Shown: in pieces, positions 7,924-16,078 of the stretch
Numbering within the stretch: position 1 is the first letter of the stretch
How the letters are laid out: each line of letters begins with the position of its first letter
NCBI GenBank assembly: GCA_047973125.1
Contig: JBKEBK010000016.1
Coordinates: forward strand, 1-60,914
Length of the DNA: 60,914 nt
Direction: 5' to 3'
Origin: CAYNRG01 sp047973125
GTDB lineage: Bacteria; Bacillota_I; Bacilli_A; Erysipelotrichales; Erysipelotrichaceae
Notes under the pieces: generated by a model
What the model saw: only the letters and a program-made list of their open reading frames with translations
Databases searched by the model: none
What the model was told of the DNA's origin: nothing
Program-made: the position numbers and the translations under genes

Positions 7924-9939
7924 TTATTCTTTTTCTTTTTGATCTTCTTTTTTAACACGCTTTTTTCTAGGTTTTACTTCTTCATCACTCACAACCTTTT
8001 TAGCTGTTTTCTTGACAGTTTTTTTCACCTTTTCTTCCTCTGTTTTCACTTCTTTAGCAGCTACAACTTCTAAAGGAGTATCAACTTTCTTAATTGACTC
8101 TGGATTCATAATTTCTTCAATTGATTTTTTTCCAGCAATTATAGCCTCAATCTGTTCAGAAGTTATTGTTTCATACTCTAATAAAACATCAGCAATCTTT
8201 ATTAAATCATCTTTATGATTAGAAATAACCTCATGAGCCTTTTTATAACAAGTATCTATAATTTTTCTAATCTCTTGATCTATTTCATAAGCAATTTGTC
8301 CAGAAACATTTGTTGGCGAATTAAAATCTCTTCCTAAAAATACATTTTGATTCCCACTATCATACTTTATCGGACCAAGATCACTCATACCATAAAGGGT
8401 TACCATGTTTCTTGCGATATTTGTAGCCGACTCAATATCACCTGTTGCCCCAGCTGAAATATCATCAAAGAAGATTTCCTCAGCAACTCTTCCACCCATG
8501 TAAGTAGTGATAGTTGACATAAAATCCTTCTTAGTTTTCATAATCTTTTCTTCTTTTTCAGAAAATAAATTATAACCACCTGCATGCCCTCTTGGAATGA
8601 TAGTAATTTTTTCAACCTTAGTAGAAGCATCTTCTAAGAACAGTCCAAGTACTGCATGTCCAGACTCATGATAAGCCACAAGTTTCTTTGACTTCTCATC
8701 ATATTTTTTACTCTTTTTAGCAGGCCCCATCATTACACGATCAATGGCCTCATCAAGATGTTTCATATTAATAGATGTATCTTTTTCTCGAACAGCCAAA
8801 ATTGCTGCTTCATTTAATATATTAGCTAAGTCAGCCCCACTGAAGCCTGGAGTTCTTTTAGCAAGAGCCTTAAAATCAACTTCTTTATCCATCTTCTTAC
8901 CAATCGCATGAACACCAAGAATTTCCTCACGACCTTTGCGATCTGGTAAGCCTACAGTAATCTGACGATCAATACGACCTGGCCTTAAAAGAGCCGGATC
9001 TAATATATCTGGACGGTTAGTAGCTGCGATAATAATTACACCCGTATTACCTTCAATCCCATCCATTTCAACAAGCAATTGGTTAAGTGTTTGTTCCTTC
9101 TCATCATGTCCACCACCAAGACCTGCTCCACGCTGTCTTGCTACAGCATCAATTTCGTCAATAAATATCATACAAGGAGCACTTTGCTTAGCCTTTTTAA
9201 ACATATCGCGAACACGCCCTGAACCTGCCCCTACAAATAACTCAACAAAGTCTGATCCAGAAGTTGAATAAAACGGAACATTTGCCTCTCCTGCAACCGC
9301 CCTTGCTAAAAGGGTTTTACCAGTACCTGGAGGACCAACCATTAAAATACCTCTTGGAATCTTTGCTCCCATATTAGTGAATTTCTTTGGAGATCTAAGA
9401 TACTCAACAAGCTCTTGCATCTCTTCCTTCTCCTCATCACATCCAGCAACATCTTTAAAACGCACCTTAGTATCCCCTTGCAATTTTGCACGAGATCTGG
9501 TCGCTTCCATCTGTTTTCCACCAGCACCAGTCATGCGATTTAACATAAATATTGTTACACCACCAATAATAACCCATGGAATAATACCAATAATTACATC
9601 AAGAAAAACATTTGTTTCTTCAGCATCTTTAATAGTAATCTCTGATTTATCAAGAGTATCCAAAACATTTGTTAGCTGATCTGATTGCGATGGAATAACC
9701 GATTTAAAAGAGACTGCTTTATCATTTTCATCCTTATACTTACCGCTTATAGTTGTCGTATTTCTTCCAACAACCATACTAACTTCACTAATTTCCTCTT
9801 CCTCTATAACATTCATTAACCCATTATAATCAAGTTTGCTTGATGATGATTGATATAAACTTGTTCTAAGTAACATCATCATAATTGTCGCAACCATTAG
9901 AAATGGAATCATCCCAAATGCTGATCTATTTCTTCTCAT
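7924..9939 (-). CDS. ftsH: ATP-dependent zinc metalloprotease FtsH
   Basis: FtsH is a membrane-anchored AAA+ protease that removes misfolded or unassembled membrane proteins and some regulators. In its 671 residues two transmembrane helices (about 10-27 and 112-133) flank an extracytoplasmic loop. The AAA domain has Walker A GPPGTGKT (202-209), Walker B IFIDEID (258-264) and the NRPD arginine-finger region near 310-325. The protease zinc site is HESGH (424-428). The C terminus is a long Lys/Glu-rich tail (about 620-671), more charged than usual. It closes the tilS-hpt-ftsH cluster and is followed by a strong terminator. Confidence 0.97.
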   Translation of the reverse strand: MRRNRSAFGMIPFLMVATIMMMLLRTSLYQSSSSKLDYNGLMNVIEEEEISEVSMVVGRNTTTISGKYKDENDKAVSFKSVIPSQSDQLTNVLDTLDKSEITIKDAEETNVFLDVIIGIIPWVIIGGVTIFMLNRMTGAGGKQMEATRSRAKLQGDTKVRFKDVAGCDEEKEEMQELVEYLRSPKKFTNMGAKIPRGILMVGPPGTGKTLLARAVAGEANVPFYSTSGSDFVELFVGAGSGRVRDMFKKAKQSAPCMIFIDEIDAVARQRGAGLGGGHDEKEQTLNQLLVEMDGIEGNTGVIIIAATNRPDILDPALLRPGRIDRQITVGLPDRKGREEILGVHAIGKKMDKEVDFKALAKRTPGFSGADLANILNEAAILAVREKDTSINMKHLDEAIDRVMMGPAKKSKKYDEKSKKLVAYHESGHAVLGLFLEDASTKVEKITIIPRGHAGGYNLFSEKEEKIMKTKKDFMSTITTYMGGRVAEEIFFDDISAGATGDIESATNIARNMVTLYGMSDLGPIKYDSGNQNVFLGRDFNSPTNVSGQIAYEIDQEIRKIIDTCYKKAHEVISNHKDDLIKIADVLLEYETITSEQIEAIIAGKKSIEEIMNPESIKKVDTPLEVVAAKEVKTEEEKVKKTVKKTAKKVVSDEEVKPRKKRVKKEDQKEKE

Positions 9940-9962
9940 CCTTAATACCTACTTTCTAATAC

Positions 9963-10502
9963 TTATTGGTAGCACTCATCTTTAAGCACTCCAACATATG
10001 GTAGATTACGGAACATTTCATTGTAGTCTAATCCAAAACCAACCACAAATTCATCCCTAACCTCAAAACCTATATAATCAACATCAACCTCTTCAGTACG
10101 ACGTGATTGTTTATTTAATAATGATACAATCTTTACTGATTTTGCTCCTTTACGAAAAAGAAGTTCTTTAACAGTTACCAACGTTTTACCAGTATCAACA
10201 ATATCTTCAACAAGTAAAATATCAAGACCTCTAATTGAGGAATCTAAATCCTTTAAAATTTTTATATCACCAAGAGACTCTGTTCCCTCATAACTTGAAA
10301 CATCCATAAAATCTAATGTAATATCTAGTTCGATATGTTTAATTAACTCCGCTAAAAATGGTACAGAACCCTTAAGAAGAGCAACCAAAAGAGGTGTGCT
10401 TCCACTATCCTTATAGTCTTTCGTAATCATTAATCCTAACTCTTTACTTCTAGATACAATATCCTTCTCACTAACAAGTATTTCTTTCAACATTGAATGC
10501 AT
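9963..10502 (-). CDS. hpt: Hypoxanthine phosphoribosyltransferase
   Basis: The enzyme salvages hypoxanthine and guanine to IMP and GMP using PRPP. It has 179 residues, the usual length. The PRPP-binding motif VEDIVDTGKT lies at residues 98-107, and the LLKGSVPF segment near 42-49 also fits the family. The start at 10502 has GGAG eight bases upstream; an in-frame ATG three codons later is possible but less well spaced. The tilS-hpt-ftsH order is conserved across Firmicutes. Confidence 0.95.
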   Translation of the reverse strand: MHSMLKEILVSEKDIVSRSKELGLMITKDYKDSGSTPLLVALLKGSVPFLAELIKHIELDITLDFMDVSSYEGTESLGDIKILKDLDSSIRGLDILLVEDIVDTGKTLVTVKELLFRKGAKSVKIVSLLNKQSRRTEEVDVDYIGFEVRDEFVVGFGLDYNEMFRNLPYVGVLKDECYQ

Positions 10503-10526
10503 CTTCTCTCTCCTTCGCTTTATATT

Positions 10527-11741
10527 TTATTTTATCACAAAAAAATTAGATTTTACAGAGTAATATTCTCTACTACAACAAATTCCTGGAACAAGAATTA
10601 CTTCACCTTTTCTATTTAATACCACTGGCCATAATCTTCTTTTAGAAAGTTCAATTTTTTTCTCAATAAATAAACGACTAATTTTTTTAGTATGAAACTT
10701 CCCCTTTATCCTATCACCAGCTCTAAAACATCTTATCGTAAGAGGATAATCATCATCAACAACTTTAATACCACAATTTATGGGCCCATGATCACAAATT
10801 TGAAAATAAGCTGTATTTAATTGTTGATATGATTGTAATACAAACTCATATACTTTGTCCTCATTTCCCACAATTTCACAAAATTCTTTTTGTTTAAAGA
10901 GCTGTTTATCCTTTAATTGAATTACAAAATTACGATTTGAAGTTAACATTTCATCAATTGATGCAAGATGCTTCAGGGAAGCTTTTGCTTCACTTTGTTG
11001 ATGATAATCTAACCATAATCTCAAAGCGAAAAGACGATCATCTTTACCCAATTTAAAGTAGTCATCTAAGGGCAATCTATCATCTAAAAACGAAGATAGT
11101 CTTTCCCTTTTATTTGATAACTCAATATTTCTAAGTTCAATCTCCTTTAATATTTCATCTCTTGAGTTTTTTGAAAGTTTCTCAACAATATTATGCCTAA
11201 CTCTATTTCTTTCATAATCATCTCCTAAGTTTGATTCATCAATAAAATACTTTGTTTGATACTTCTTACAATAATTAATACAATCAAGCTTACTAAATGA
11301 TAAAAGTGGACGATAAATACTACACCCATTAATAACACTAACTTCTTTAATTCCATAGTAATCAGGAATAGAACCCCTTTTCTTTTGCATAAGATACGTT
11401 TCAATAACATCATCTTGATGATGAGCAACCAAAATCCCAAAAGCATCGTATTTTTTTAAGCAATCTTTAAAAAAGCTATACCTTATCCTTCTTGCCCAAT
11501 CTTGAAAATTACCATCTTCATCTTTATAAGGATGAAGAGTTTCAAGTTTAATACTGTGCAAATTACAAAAATCAGAAATACTCTTTTCCTCATTTACTGC
11601 TGCATCTCTTTTACCGTAATTTACATGAGCACAAATAACATCTATATTATTATTAATGCAATACTGAAAAAGAGCCATTGAATCAGGCCCTGAAGATACT
11701 GCAATAATCCATTTTTTACCATTTAAAATTAAGTTATTCAT
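10527..11741 (-). CDS. tilS: tRNA(Ile)-lysidine synthase
   Basis: TilS converts C34 of the AUA-reading tRNA-Ile to lysidine and is essential for decoding AUA. The 404 residues begin with the PP-loop ATPase motif SSGPDS (16-21). AHVNYG follows, then the VAHHQDDVIET segment and a C-terminal domain that contacts the tRNA acceptor end. No good ribosome site precedes the ATG, and the leader is only 25 bases after the MazF-like gene, so translation may depend on coupling. An AT-rich genome like this one will use AUA often, which makes the gene important. Confidence 0.93.
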   Translation of the reverse strand: MNNLILNGKKWIIAVSSGPDSMALFQYCINNNIDVICAHVNYGKRDAAVNEEKSISDFCNLHSIKLETLHPYKDEDGNFQDWARRIRYSFFKDCLKKYDAFGILVAHHQDDVIETYLMQKKRGSIPDYYGIKEVSVINGCSIYRPLLSFSKLDCINYCKKYQTKYFIDESNLGDDYERNRVRHNIVEKLSKNSRDEILKEIELRNIELSNKRERLSSFLDDRLPLDDYFKLGKDDRLFALRLWLDYHQQSEAKASLKHLASIDEMLTSNRNFVIQLKDKQLFKQKEFCEIVGNEDKVYEFVLQSYQQLNTAYFQICDHGPINCGIKVVDDDYPLTIRCFRAGDRIKGKFHTKKISRLFIEKKIELSKRRLWPVVLNRKGEVILVPGICCSREYYSVKSNFFVIK

Positions 11742-11766
11742 ACAATTATTTTAACATATTTTATTA

Positions 11767-12327
11767 TTAGTTAAAGATAATATTTTGAACTCTTTCCTTA
11801 ATTTCCTGAAACAATTTACTGCTAGGATCAATATTAGCTTTTACATCAATTATTCTAGCAGTATTAATATACTTACAATCATTTAAAAATAAAACAGATG
11901 ATCTTTTCATCCCAGAAATTAATCCAATCTTCATTAAATTTAATTTACCATTTTTTTGTAAGTAGGGATCATAAGCCGATGCATACTGCTTAGAATTTGA
12001 AGTCATTGGGATAACAAAAGCTTTATTTTGAAAAATTGAAAATACCAATGCAAAATGCTGATATCCAGATTCATTAATATATGCCTGACCAAAATCAATA
12101 TAACATATATCACCAACCCTAATTTGAACCCCTAGCTGCTCACAAGAAATTTTTTGATTTCTAATAAGCCAATTAGCCTCACTAACCAAACAACTACTAG
12201 CACACTTAGGCTCAATTTTCTCTATAACCATTTTCTTAAAATTAATGTAATTTAACCAAAGTTTATCATTTATTAAACCATATAATGTTTTACCAGATAA
12301 TACATCCTGTAATATCTCTCTATTCAT
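11767..12327 (-). CDS. PemK/MazF-like protein
   Basis: This is a 186-residue protein. A helical N-terminal extension (about 1-65) precedes a domain that looks like PemK/MazF: VGDICYIDFG (about 71-80) matches the RGDIYYADL-type first strand, HFALVFS and AFVIPMTSN match the next strands, and RSSVLFLND the later one. MazF proteins are usually mRNA endoribonucleases with an adjacent antitoxin. Here no antitoxin gene is adjacent; the neighbours are a TPR protein and tilS. The Arg of the RPVL-type motif appears replaced (QHFAL). A GGAGG site and a 15-base palindrome precede it. Toxin activity is an inference only. Confidence 0.65.
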   Translation of the reverse strand: MNREILQDVLSGKTLYGLINDKLWLNYINFKKMVIEKIEPKCASSCLVSEANWLIRNQKISCEQLGVQIRVGDICYIDFGQAYINESGYQHFALVFSIFQNKAFVIPMTSNSKQYASAYDPYLQKNGKLNLMKIGLISGMKRSSVLFLNDCKYINTARIIDVKANIDPSSKLFQEIKERVQNIIFN

Positions 12328-12341
12328 TTTATTTCCTCCTT

Positions 12342-12356
12342 CTTATAAGTTATAAG
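12342..12356. repeat. Perfect 15-bp palindrome upstream of MazF-like gene
   Basis: CTTATAAGTTATAAG is a 7-1-7 perfect inverted repeat that lies just upstream of the ribosome site of the MazF-like gene and just downstream of a terminator T tract. It has the size of a repressor operator, although no convincing -10/-35 pair overlaps it. Confidence 0.6.
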
Positions 12357-12387
12357 AAAAAAGAGTCATTATCCTAAAAACTCTTTT
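12356..12387 (-). terminator. Terminator of tagO-TPR unit
   Basis: On the minus strand AAAAGAGT and ACTCTTTT form an 8-bp stem with a 13-base loop, followed by TT and a TC step. It separates the TPR gene from the MazF-like gene. Confidence 0.65.
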
Positions 12388-12389
12388 GT

Positions 12390-13070
12390 TTAATTTATTA
12401 TTTTTTCAAATTCTTGCCTATCAGCCTTTATTAATTTATCAATGGATTTCTCAAGATCTGTTCCAATAAGCAATTCTTTAGCCCTTACAAGATTCTTATC
12501 TGTATTTTCTTTATCGTTTTTATAAAAATAACAAATTGCAGCACGATAATAGTAAACTCCACTTTTTACACCTTCACTTGATTTTGCTTTTTCAATCATC
12601 ACATTAGCAAAATCACCATTTCTCTTAAGAAAAATTTCTAATTGACACTCAAACTCATCAATATGACTCACAAATACAGCATTATTCTTTTGAGAGCTAA
12701 CCATATTTTTTAATTCTAATAACTTTAAAGAAGCATTTAATTCATCCCTTGCCAAAATATAGACCATAAATATTCTTGATTCAATCTTGAATTTATTTTC
12801 AAAATTAAATTTCATTTCCTTTAATTTATCATAAACTCGCATACAATTTTCAATATCTTTAGTAACTAAATACCCATCTAATTCCAGAATTAAACGTAAA
12901 TCTTTAGAAAATAATATTTTGCCCTTTAAACCATTAATTTCTGATAAATATTCACTTATGTCTTTATCAACACTTAGATTGTAAGTTATTTTCCTTACAA
13001 ATACTGATCTTGATATTGTATATATAATAATCAATAAAGCAAAAAATACTGCAATAATTATAATTAGCAT
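12390..13070 (-). CDS. Membrane-anchored TPR-like protein of unknown function
   Basis: A 226-residue protein with one N-terminal transmembrane helix (about 2-20). The remainder is helical and looks like degenerate tetratricopeptide repeats, especially the C-terminal part (YYYRAAICYFYKNDKENTDK, about 172-191). Such proteins often scaffold complexes at the membrane. It starts one base after the tagO stop, with the ribosome site AAAGAGG inside tagO, so it is translated together with the wall-polymer enzyme. I do not recognise a family and assign no function. Confidence 0.75.
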   Translation of the reverse strand: MLIIIIAVFFALLIIIYTISRSVFVRKITYNLSVDKDISEYLSEINGLKGKILFSKDLRLILELDGYLVTKDIENCMRVYDKLKEMKFNFENKFKIESRIFMVYILARDELNASLKLLELKNMVSSQKNNAVFVSHIDEFECQLEIFLKRNGDFANVMIEKAKSSEGVKSGVYYYRAAICYFYKNDKENTDKNLVRAKELLIGTDLEKSIDKLIKADRQEFEKIIN

Positions 13071-13071
13071 C

Positions 13072-14175
13072 TTAATCCTCTTTCCTAGTTAACTTTTCTT
13101 TTAACTTTGTAAGAGTACTAATAATTGGCTTGAATTTAGGATTTACCATCTCTGTTGTCTCAATAAATAGTTCAGCCAAGATAAATAAGATTATCATTAA
13201 TAACATCCCACTTGATTTATCAAAATAACTAATTATGGCACTAAAGCCAAATAATGCTGTTACTAAATATAATATTATAACAGTGTTTCGATGACCAAAA
13301 TTTAATTTATACATTAAAATATGATGTAAGTGTTCTCTATCAGCCTCTGAAACCTTCTTACCCTTTAATTTTCTTCTTAATATTGCAACTATAGTATCAG
13401 ATATTGGAATAAATAGCACCAATATTGGAAAACCTAAAGTTATTACCGTCGTTGTTTTAAAGCCTAAAAGCGATATCGTTGAAATCATATAACCCAAAAA
13501 CAATGCCCCACAATCTCCCATAAATATTGAAGCTGGATGAAAGTTATATGGAAGAAAACCTAGAATTGCCCCTGATAATGTAAGAGCTAAAATCGCAACA
13601 TCTGATCTTCCCATAAGATAGCCAAGTATACCTATTATAATCGTTACAATTAAAGAAATACCTCCAGATAACCCGTCAAGTCCATCAATTAAATTAATTG
13701 CATTAGTAATACCTACAATCCATAAAAAAGTTATGATATAAGAAAAAATAGTGTTATTAATAATTATTCCAAATGGTAGGACAAGTTCTGTTAGATAAAC
13801 TTGTCCTAAGACAATAGCAATCAGAGCTCCTGCAACTTGAAACAACAATTTAATTATTGGTTTAAGATCATAGATATCATCTAATAATCCCCCTAAAAAA
13901 ACAACTATTCCCCCAATTAAAATTGCATTTGTGGTACTATCTGCCTTAGTAAATATTGCCATACTAATCATAAATGATAAGAAGATGGCAAGTCCTCCCA
14001 TCCTTACAATCTTTCCTTCATGAACAGTCCTTTGATTCTCTTGAGCATAAATTTTTAATTTAAAACCAATTCTTTTCGCAAAGGGAACACAAACCACCGA
14101 TATGACAAAAGCCACCACAATGTATGGTGAAGATTTAATTGATAGCCTTACTATTTCACTAATAAATTCTTGCAC
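13072..14175 (-). CDS. tagO: UDP-GlcNAc:undecaprenyl-phosphate GlcNAc-1-phosphate transferase
   Basis: This membrane enzyme transfers GlcNAc-1-phosphate to undecaprenyl phosphate, the first step of wall teichoic acid and related envelope polymers. The 367 residues have about ten transmembrane segments. The Mg-binding Asp pair sits at 99-100 (LLDDIYD), NLIDGLDGLSGG lies at 161-172, and the HLHH motif of the cytoplasmic loop follows near 288. The start is GTG with GGAG nine bases upstream; no ATG fits. The gene shows that the organism makes a wall-linked polymer, which argues against a wall-less Mollicute. Confidence 0.93.
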   Translation of the reverse strand: MQEFISEIVRLSIKSSPYIVVAFVISVVCVPFAKRIGFKLKIYAQENQRTVHEGKIVRMGGLAIFLSFMISMAIFTKADSTTNAILIGGIVVFLGGLLDDIYDLKPIIKLLFQVAGALIAIVLGQVYLTELVLPFGIIINNTIFSYIITFLWIVGITNAINLIDGLDGLSGGISLIVTIIIGILGYLMGRSDVAILALTLSGAILGFLPYNFHPASIFMGDCGALFLGYMISTISLLGFKTTTVITLGFPILVLFIPISDTIVAILRRKLKGKKVSEADREHLHHILMYKLNFGHRNTVIILYLVTALFGFSAIISYFDKSSGMLLMIILFILAELFIETTEMVNPKFKPIISTLTKLKEKLTRKED

Positions 14176-14206
14176 AATCTATTTCTCCCTTTTTAAAGTC
14201 TTATAT

Positions 14207-14215
14207 ATTATAGCA
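14207..14215 (-). promoter_or_regulatory. Extended -10 promoter of tagO
   Basis: The minus strand reads TGCTATAAT, an extended -10 with the TG dinucleotide at the right position. No good -35 is visible, which is usual for this promoter class. Confidence 0.5.
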
Positions 14216-14233
14216 TAACATATAAATAAAAAA

Positions 14234-15445
14234 CTAATACTCTTTTACAATCCACTCATCACGATACTTGATAATCTTATAATTCTCATCCTCTAAATAT
14301 TTTATTAAATCATTCTTATGTCTTGAATCACGCATTTCTAAAACGACGCTAACACTACATAAGTGATGTAAGATATTCTTTGAATCTCTTAAATGTTCAA
14401 TACTTACAATATTGGCATTAAATAAACTAAAGATATCAATTAACTTCTGTAAATTACCAGGCTTATCTGTTATCTCAAATGTAGCCCTAAACTGTCTTCC
14501 AGTTTTCATCAAACCTAAGTTAATAATTTGAGATAGGTAATTTACATCAACATTCCCACCTGATAAAATTGCTACACTCTTTAAAGATTTATTACAATTA
14601 TGATAAAGTGCAGCACAAATAGCTGCAGCCCCTGCCCCTTCTGATACTAGTTTCAGCTTTTCTAGCAAAATCAACATTGTAGCTGCAATCTCCTCATCAC
14701 TCACCAAAATAACATCATCCAAATATTTTAAACAATAATTTAATGTTTTATCTCCAACACAGCTAACTGCAATACCATCAGCCATCGTATTTGCACTTGA
14801 TGATACCACCATTTTTTGATCAAATGATTTTTTCATGCTTGATGCATTCTGTGTTTGAACACCAATAACCTTACAACTTGGTAAAAGTGATTTTATTGCA
14901 CAAGCTACACCTGATGCTAAACCTCCTCCACCTATTGGAACAAATACCTGCTCAACATCCATCATTTTCTCAATTATTTCTAAGCCTATTGTACCCTGCC
15001 CTGCAATAATATCATCATCATTATATGGTTCAATAAAAGAGCGATTATACTCTTCTGCAAGTTTTAAAGCATGTTCATATGCCTCTTGAAAGGTATCTCC
15101 ATATAAAAGAACTTCAACCCCATAACTCTTAGTAGCTTCAATTTTAGAAATTGGAGCAATAATTGGCATTACTACTATTCCACTAATACCCCATTTTTTA
15201 CAAGCAAGTGCCACTCCTTGAGCATGATTTCCAGCACTTGCACAAATGATACCATTATTTTTCTCTTGTTTAGATAATTTACTTATTTTATATGTAGCAC
15301 CCCTAATTTTAAATGATCCAGTCTTTTGAAGTGATTCAGCCTTTATCCATAAATTATCACAAATAACTGATGCATCAATTAATGGAGTAGTATCAACTAT
15401 ATCATCAAGCACTTCTTTAGCCTGCATTATATTCTTAATATCCAT
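14234..15445 (-). CDS. ilvA: Threonine ammonia-lyase (threonine dehydratase)
   Basis: This PLP enzyme deaminates threonine to 2-oxobutanoate. The 403 residues include the PLP lysine K46 in KTGSFKIRG, the SAGNHAQG loop, the phosphate-binding GGGGLASG near 172-179, and a C-terminal ACT domain from about residue 325. That single ACT domain places it with the catabolic-style/allosteric short form, not the two-ACT biosynthetic IlvA. No other isoleucine genes are nearby, so a degradative role is as likely as a biosynthetic one. The site TAGGAGGT precedes the ATG. It follows the atp operon terminator. Confidence 0.93.
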   Translation of the reverse strand: MDIKNIMQAKEVLDDIVDTTPLIDASVICDNLWIKAESLQKTGSFKIRGATYKISKLSKQEKNNGIICASAGNHAQGVALACKKWGISGIVVMPIIAPISKIEATKSYGVEVLLYGDTFQEAYEHALKLAEEYNRSFIEPYNDDDIIAGQGTIGLEIIEKMMDVEQVFVPIGGGGLASGVACAIKSLLPSCKVIGVQTQNASSMKKSFDQKMVVSSSANTMADGIAVSCVGDKTLNYCLKYLDDVILVSDEEIAATMLILLEKLKLVSEGAGAAAICAALYHNCNKSLKSVAILSGGNVDVNYLSQIINLGLMKTGRQFRATFEITDKPGNLQKLIDIFSLFNANIVSIEHLRDSKNILHHLCSVSVVLEMRDSRHKNDLIKYLEDENYKIIKYRDEWIVKEY

Positions 15446-15472
15446 AATTATACCTCCTAACTATAGTATAAC

Positions 15473-15494
15473 AAAAAAGCACCACAAAGGTGCT
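15473..15494 (-). terminator. Terminator of atp operon
   Basis: On the minus strand AGCACC and GGTGCT form a 6-bp stem with a five-base loop followed by TTTTTTG. It overlaps the stop codon of the last small gene of the operon. Confidence 0.8.
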
Positions 15495-15681
15495 AATATA
15501 TTAATTTCATTAAAAAACTACCAACAAAATAAGCAAGTGCCATTGATAAAAGAATATATAAGACCTGAGCCTTATCACTATGACCTTTTCTTATTATTCC
15601 TTCAAAATTAACACTACTCAAAGCAATCATTGATAAGATAAAGCTGATGATATAAATTGCTATTTCTGCAATCTTACTCAA
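15493..15681 (-). CDS. DUF1146 (YwzB-like) small membrane protein
   Basis: A 62-residue protein with two transmembrane helices separated by a short basic and Asn-rich loop. It matches the pattern and place of the YwzB/DUF1146 family, which follows atpC in many Firmicutes. I place the start at TTG (15681): the ribosome site AAAGGTGG lies five bases before it, whereas the in-frame GTG at 15690 would sit inside that site. The atpC stop overlaps the same sequence, so translation is coupled. The function is unknown; its place suggests a link to the ATP synthase or membrane. Confidence 0.75.
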   Translation of the reverse strand: MSKIAEIAIYIISFILSMIALSSVNFEGIIRKGHSDKAQVLYILLSMALAYFVGSFLMKLIY

Positions 15682-15682
15682 T

Positions 15683-16075
15683 TTATCCACCTTTTACCGA
15701 TAATCTATTAATTGCTCTTTTAAGAGCAACTTCAGCCTTAGCCATATCAGTACTTTTCTTATGTTCATCAAGTCTTGTTTCTGCTCTTAATTTTGCTGCC
15801 ATGGCCCTCTCTTCATCAATATCATTTTTATTTTCAATTGAATCAACTAAGATGTTTGCTCCATCATTCTCAAAATAAAGCAAACCACCACCAATAGCAT
15901 ACTCTTCCCTATTACCATCTTCAACCGTTGTCATTTTTGATATTTCTAGCATAGTTACAAGTGGCATATGACTTGGAAGAATTCCTAATTTTCCATCACC
16001 ATTTTGAATATTCAAAATACTAGTATCTAATTCTTTATAAAGACCCAAAGGAGTTACAATTTTACAATGAATCAT
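15683..16075 (-). CDS. atpC: ATP synthase F1 epsilon subunit
   Basis: The epsilon subunit is part of the central stalk and can inhibit ATP hydrolysis through its C-terminal helices. The 130 residues show the N-terminal beta-sandwich with the typical GILPSHMPLVT segment (about 32-42), then GGGLLYFE, then a helical C-terminal hairpin rich in Ala, Arg and Lys. It is the last subunit gene of the operon and starts three bases after atpD. Confidence 0.95.
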   Translation of the reverse strand: MIHCKIVTPLGLYKELDTSILNIQNGDGKLGILPSHMPLVTMLEISKMTTVEDGNREEYAIGGGLLYFENDGANILVDSIENKNDIDEERAMAAKLRAETRLDEHKKSTDMAKAEVALKRAINRLSVKGG

Positions 16076-16078
16076 AAC

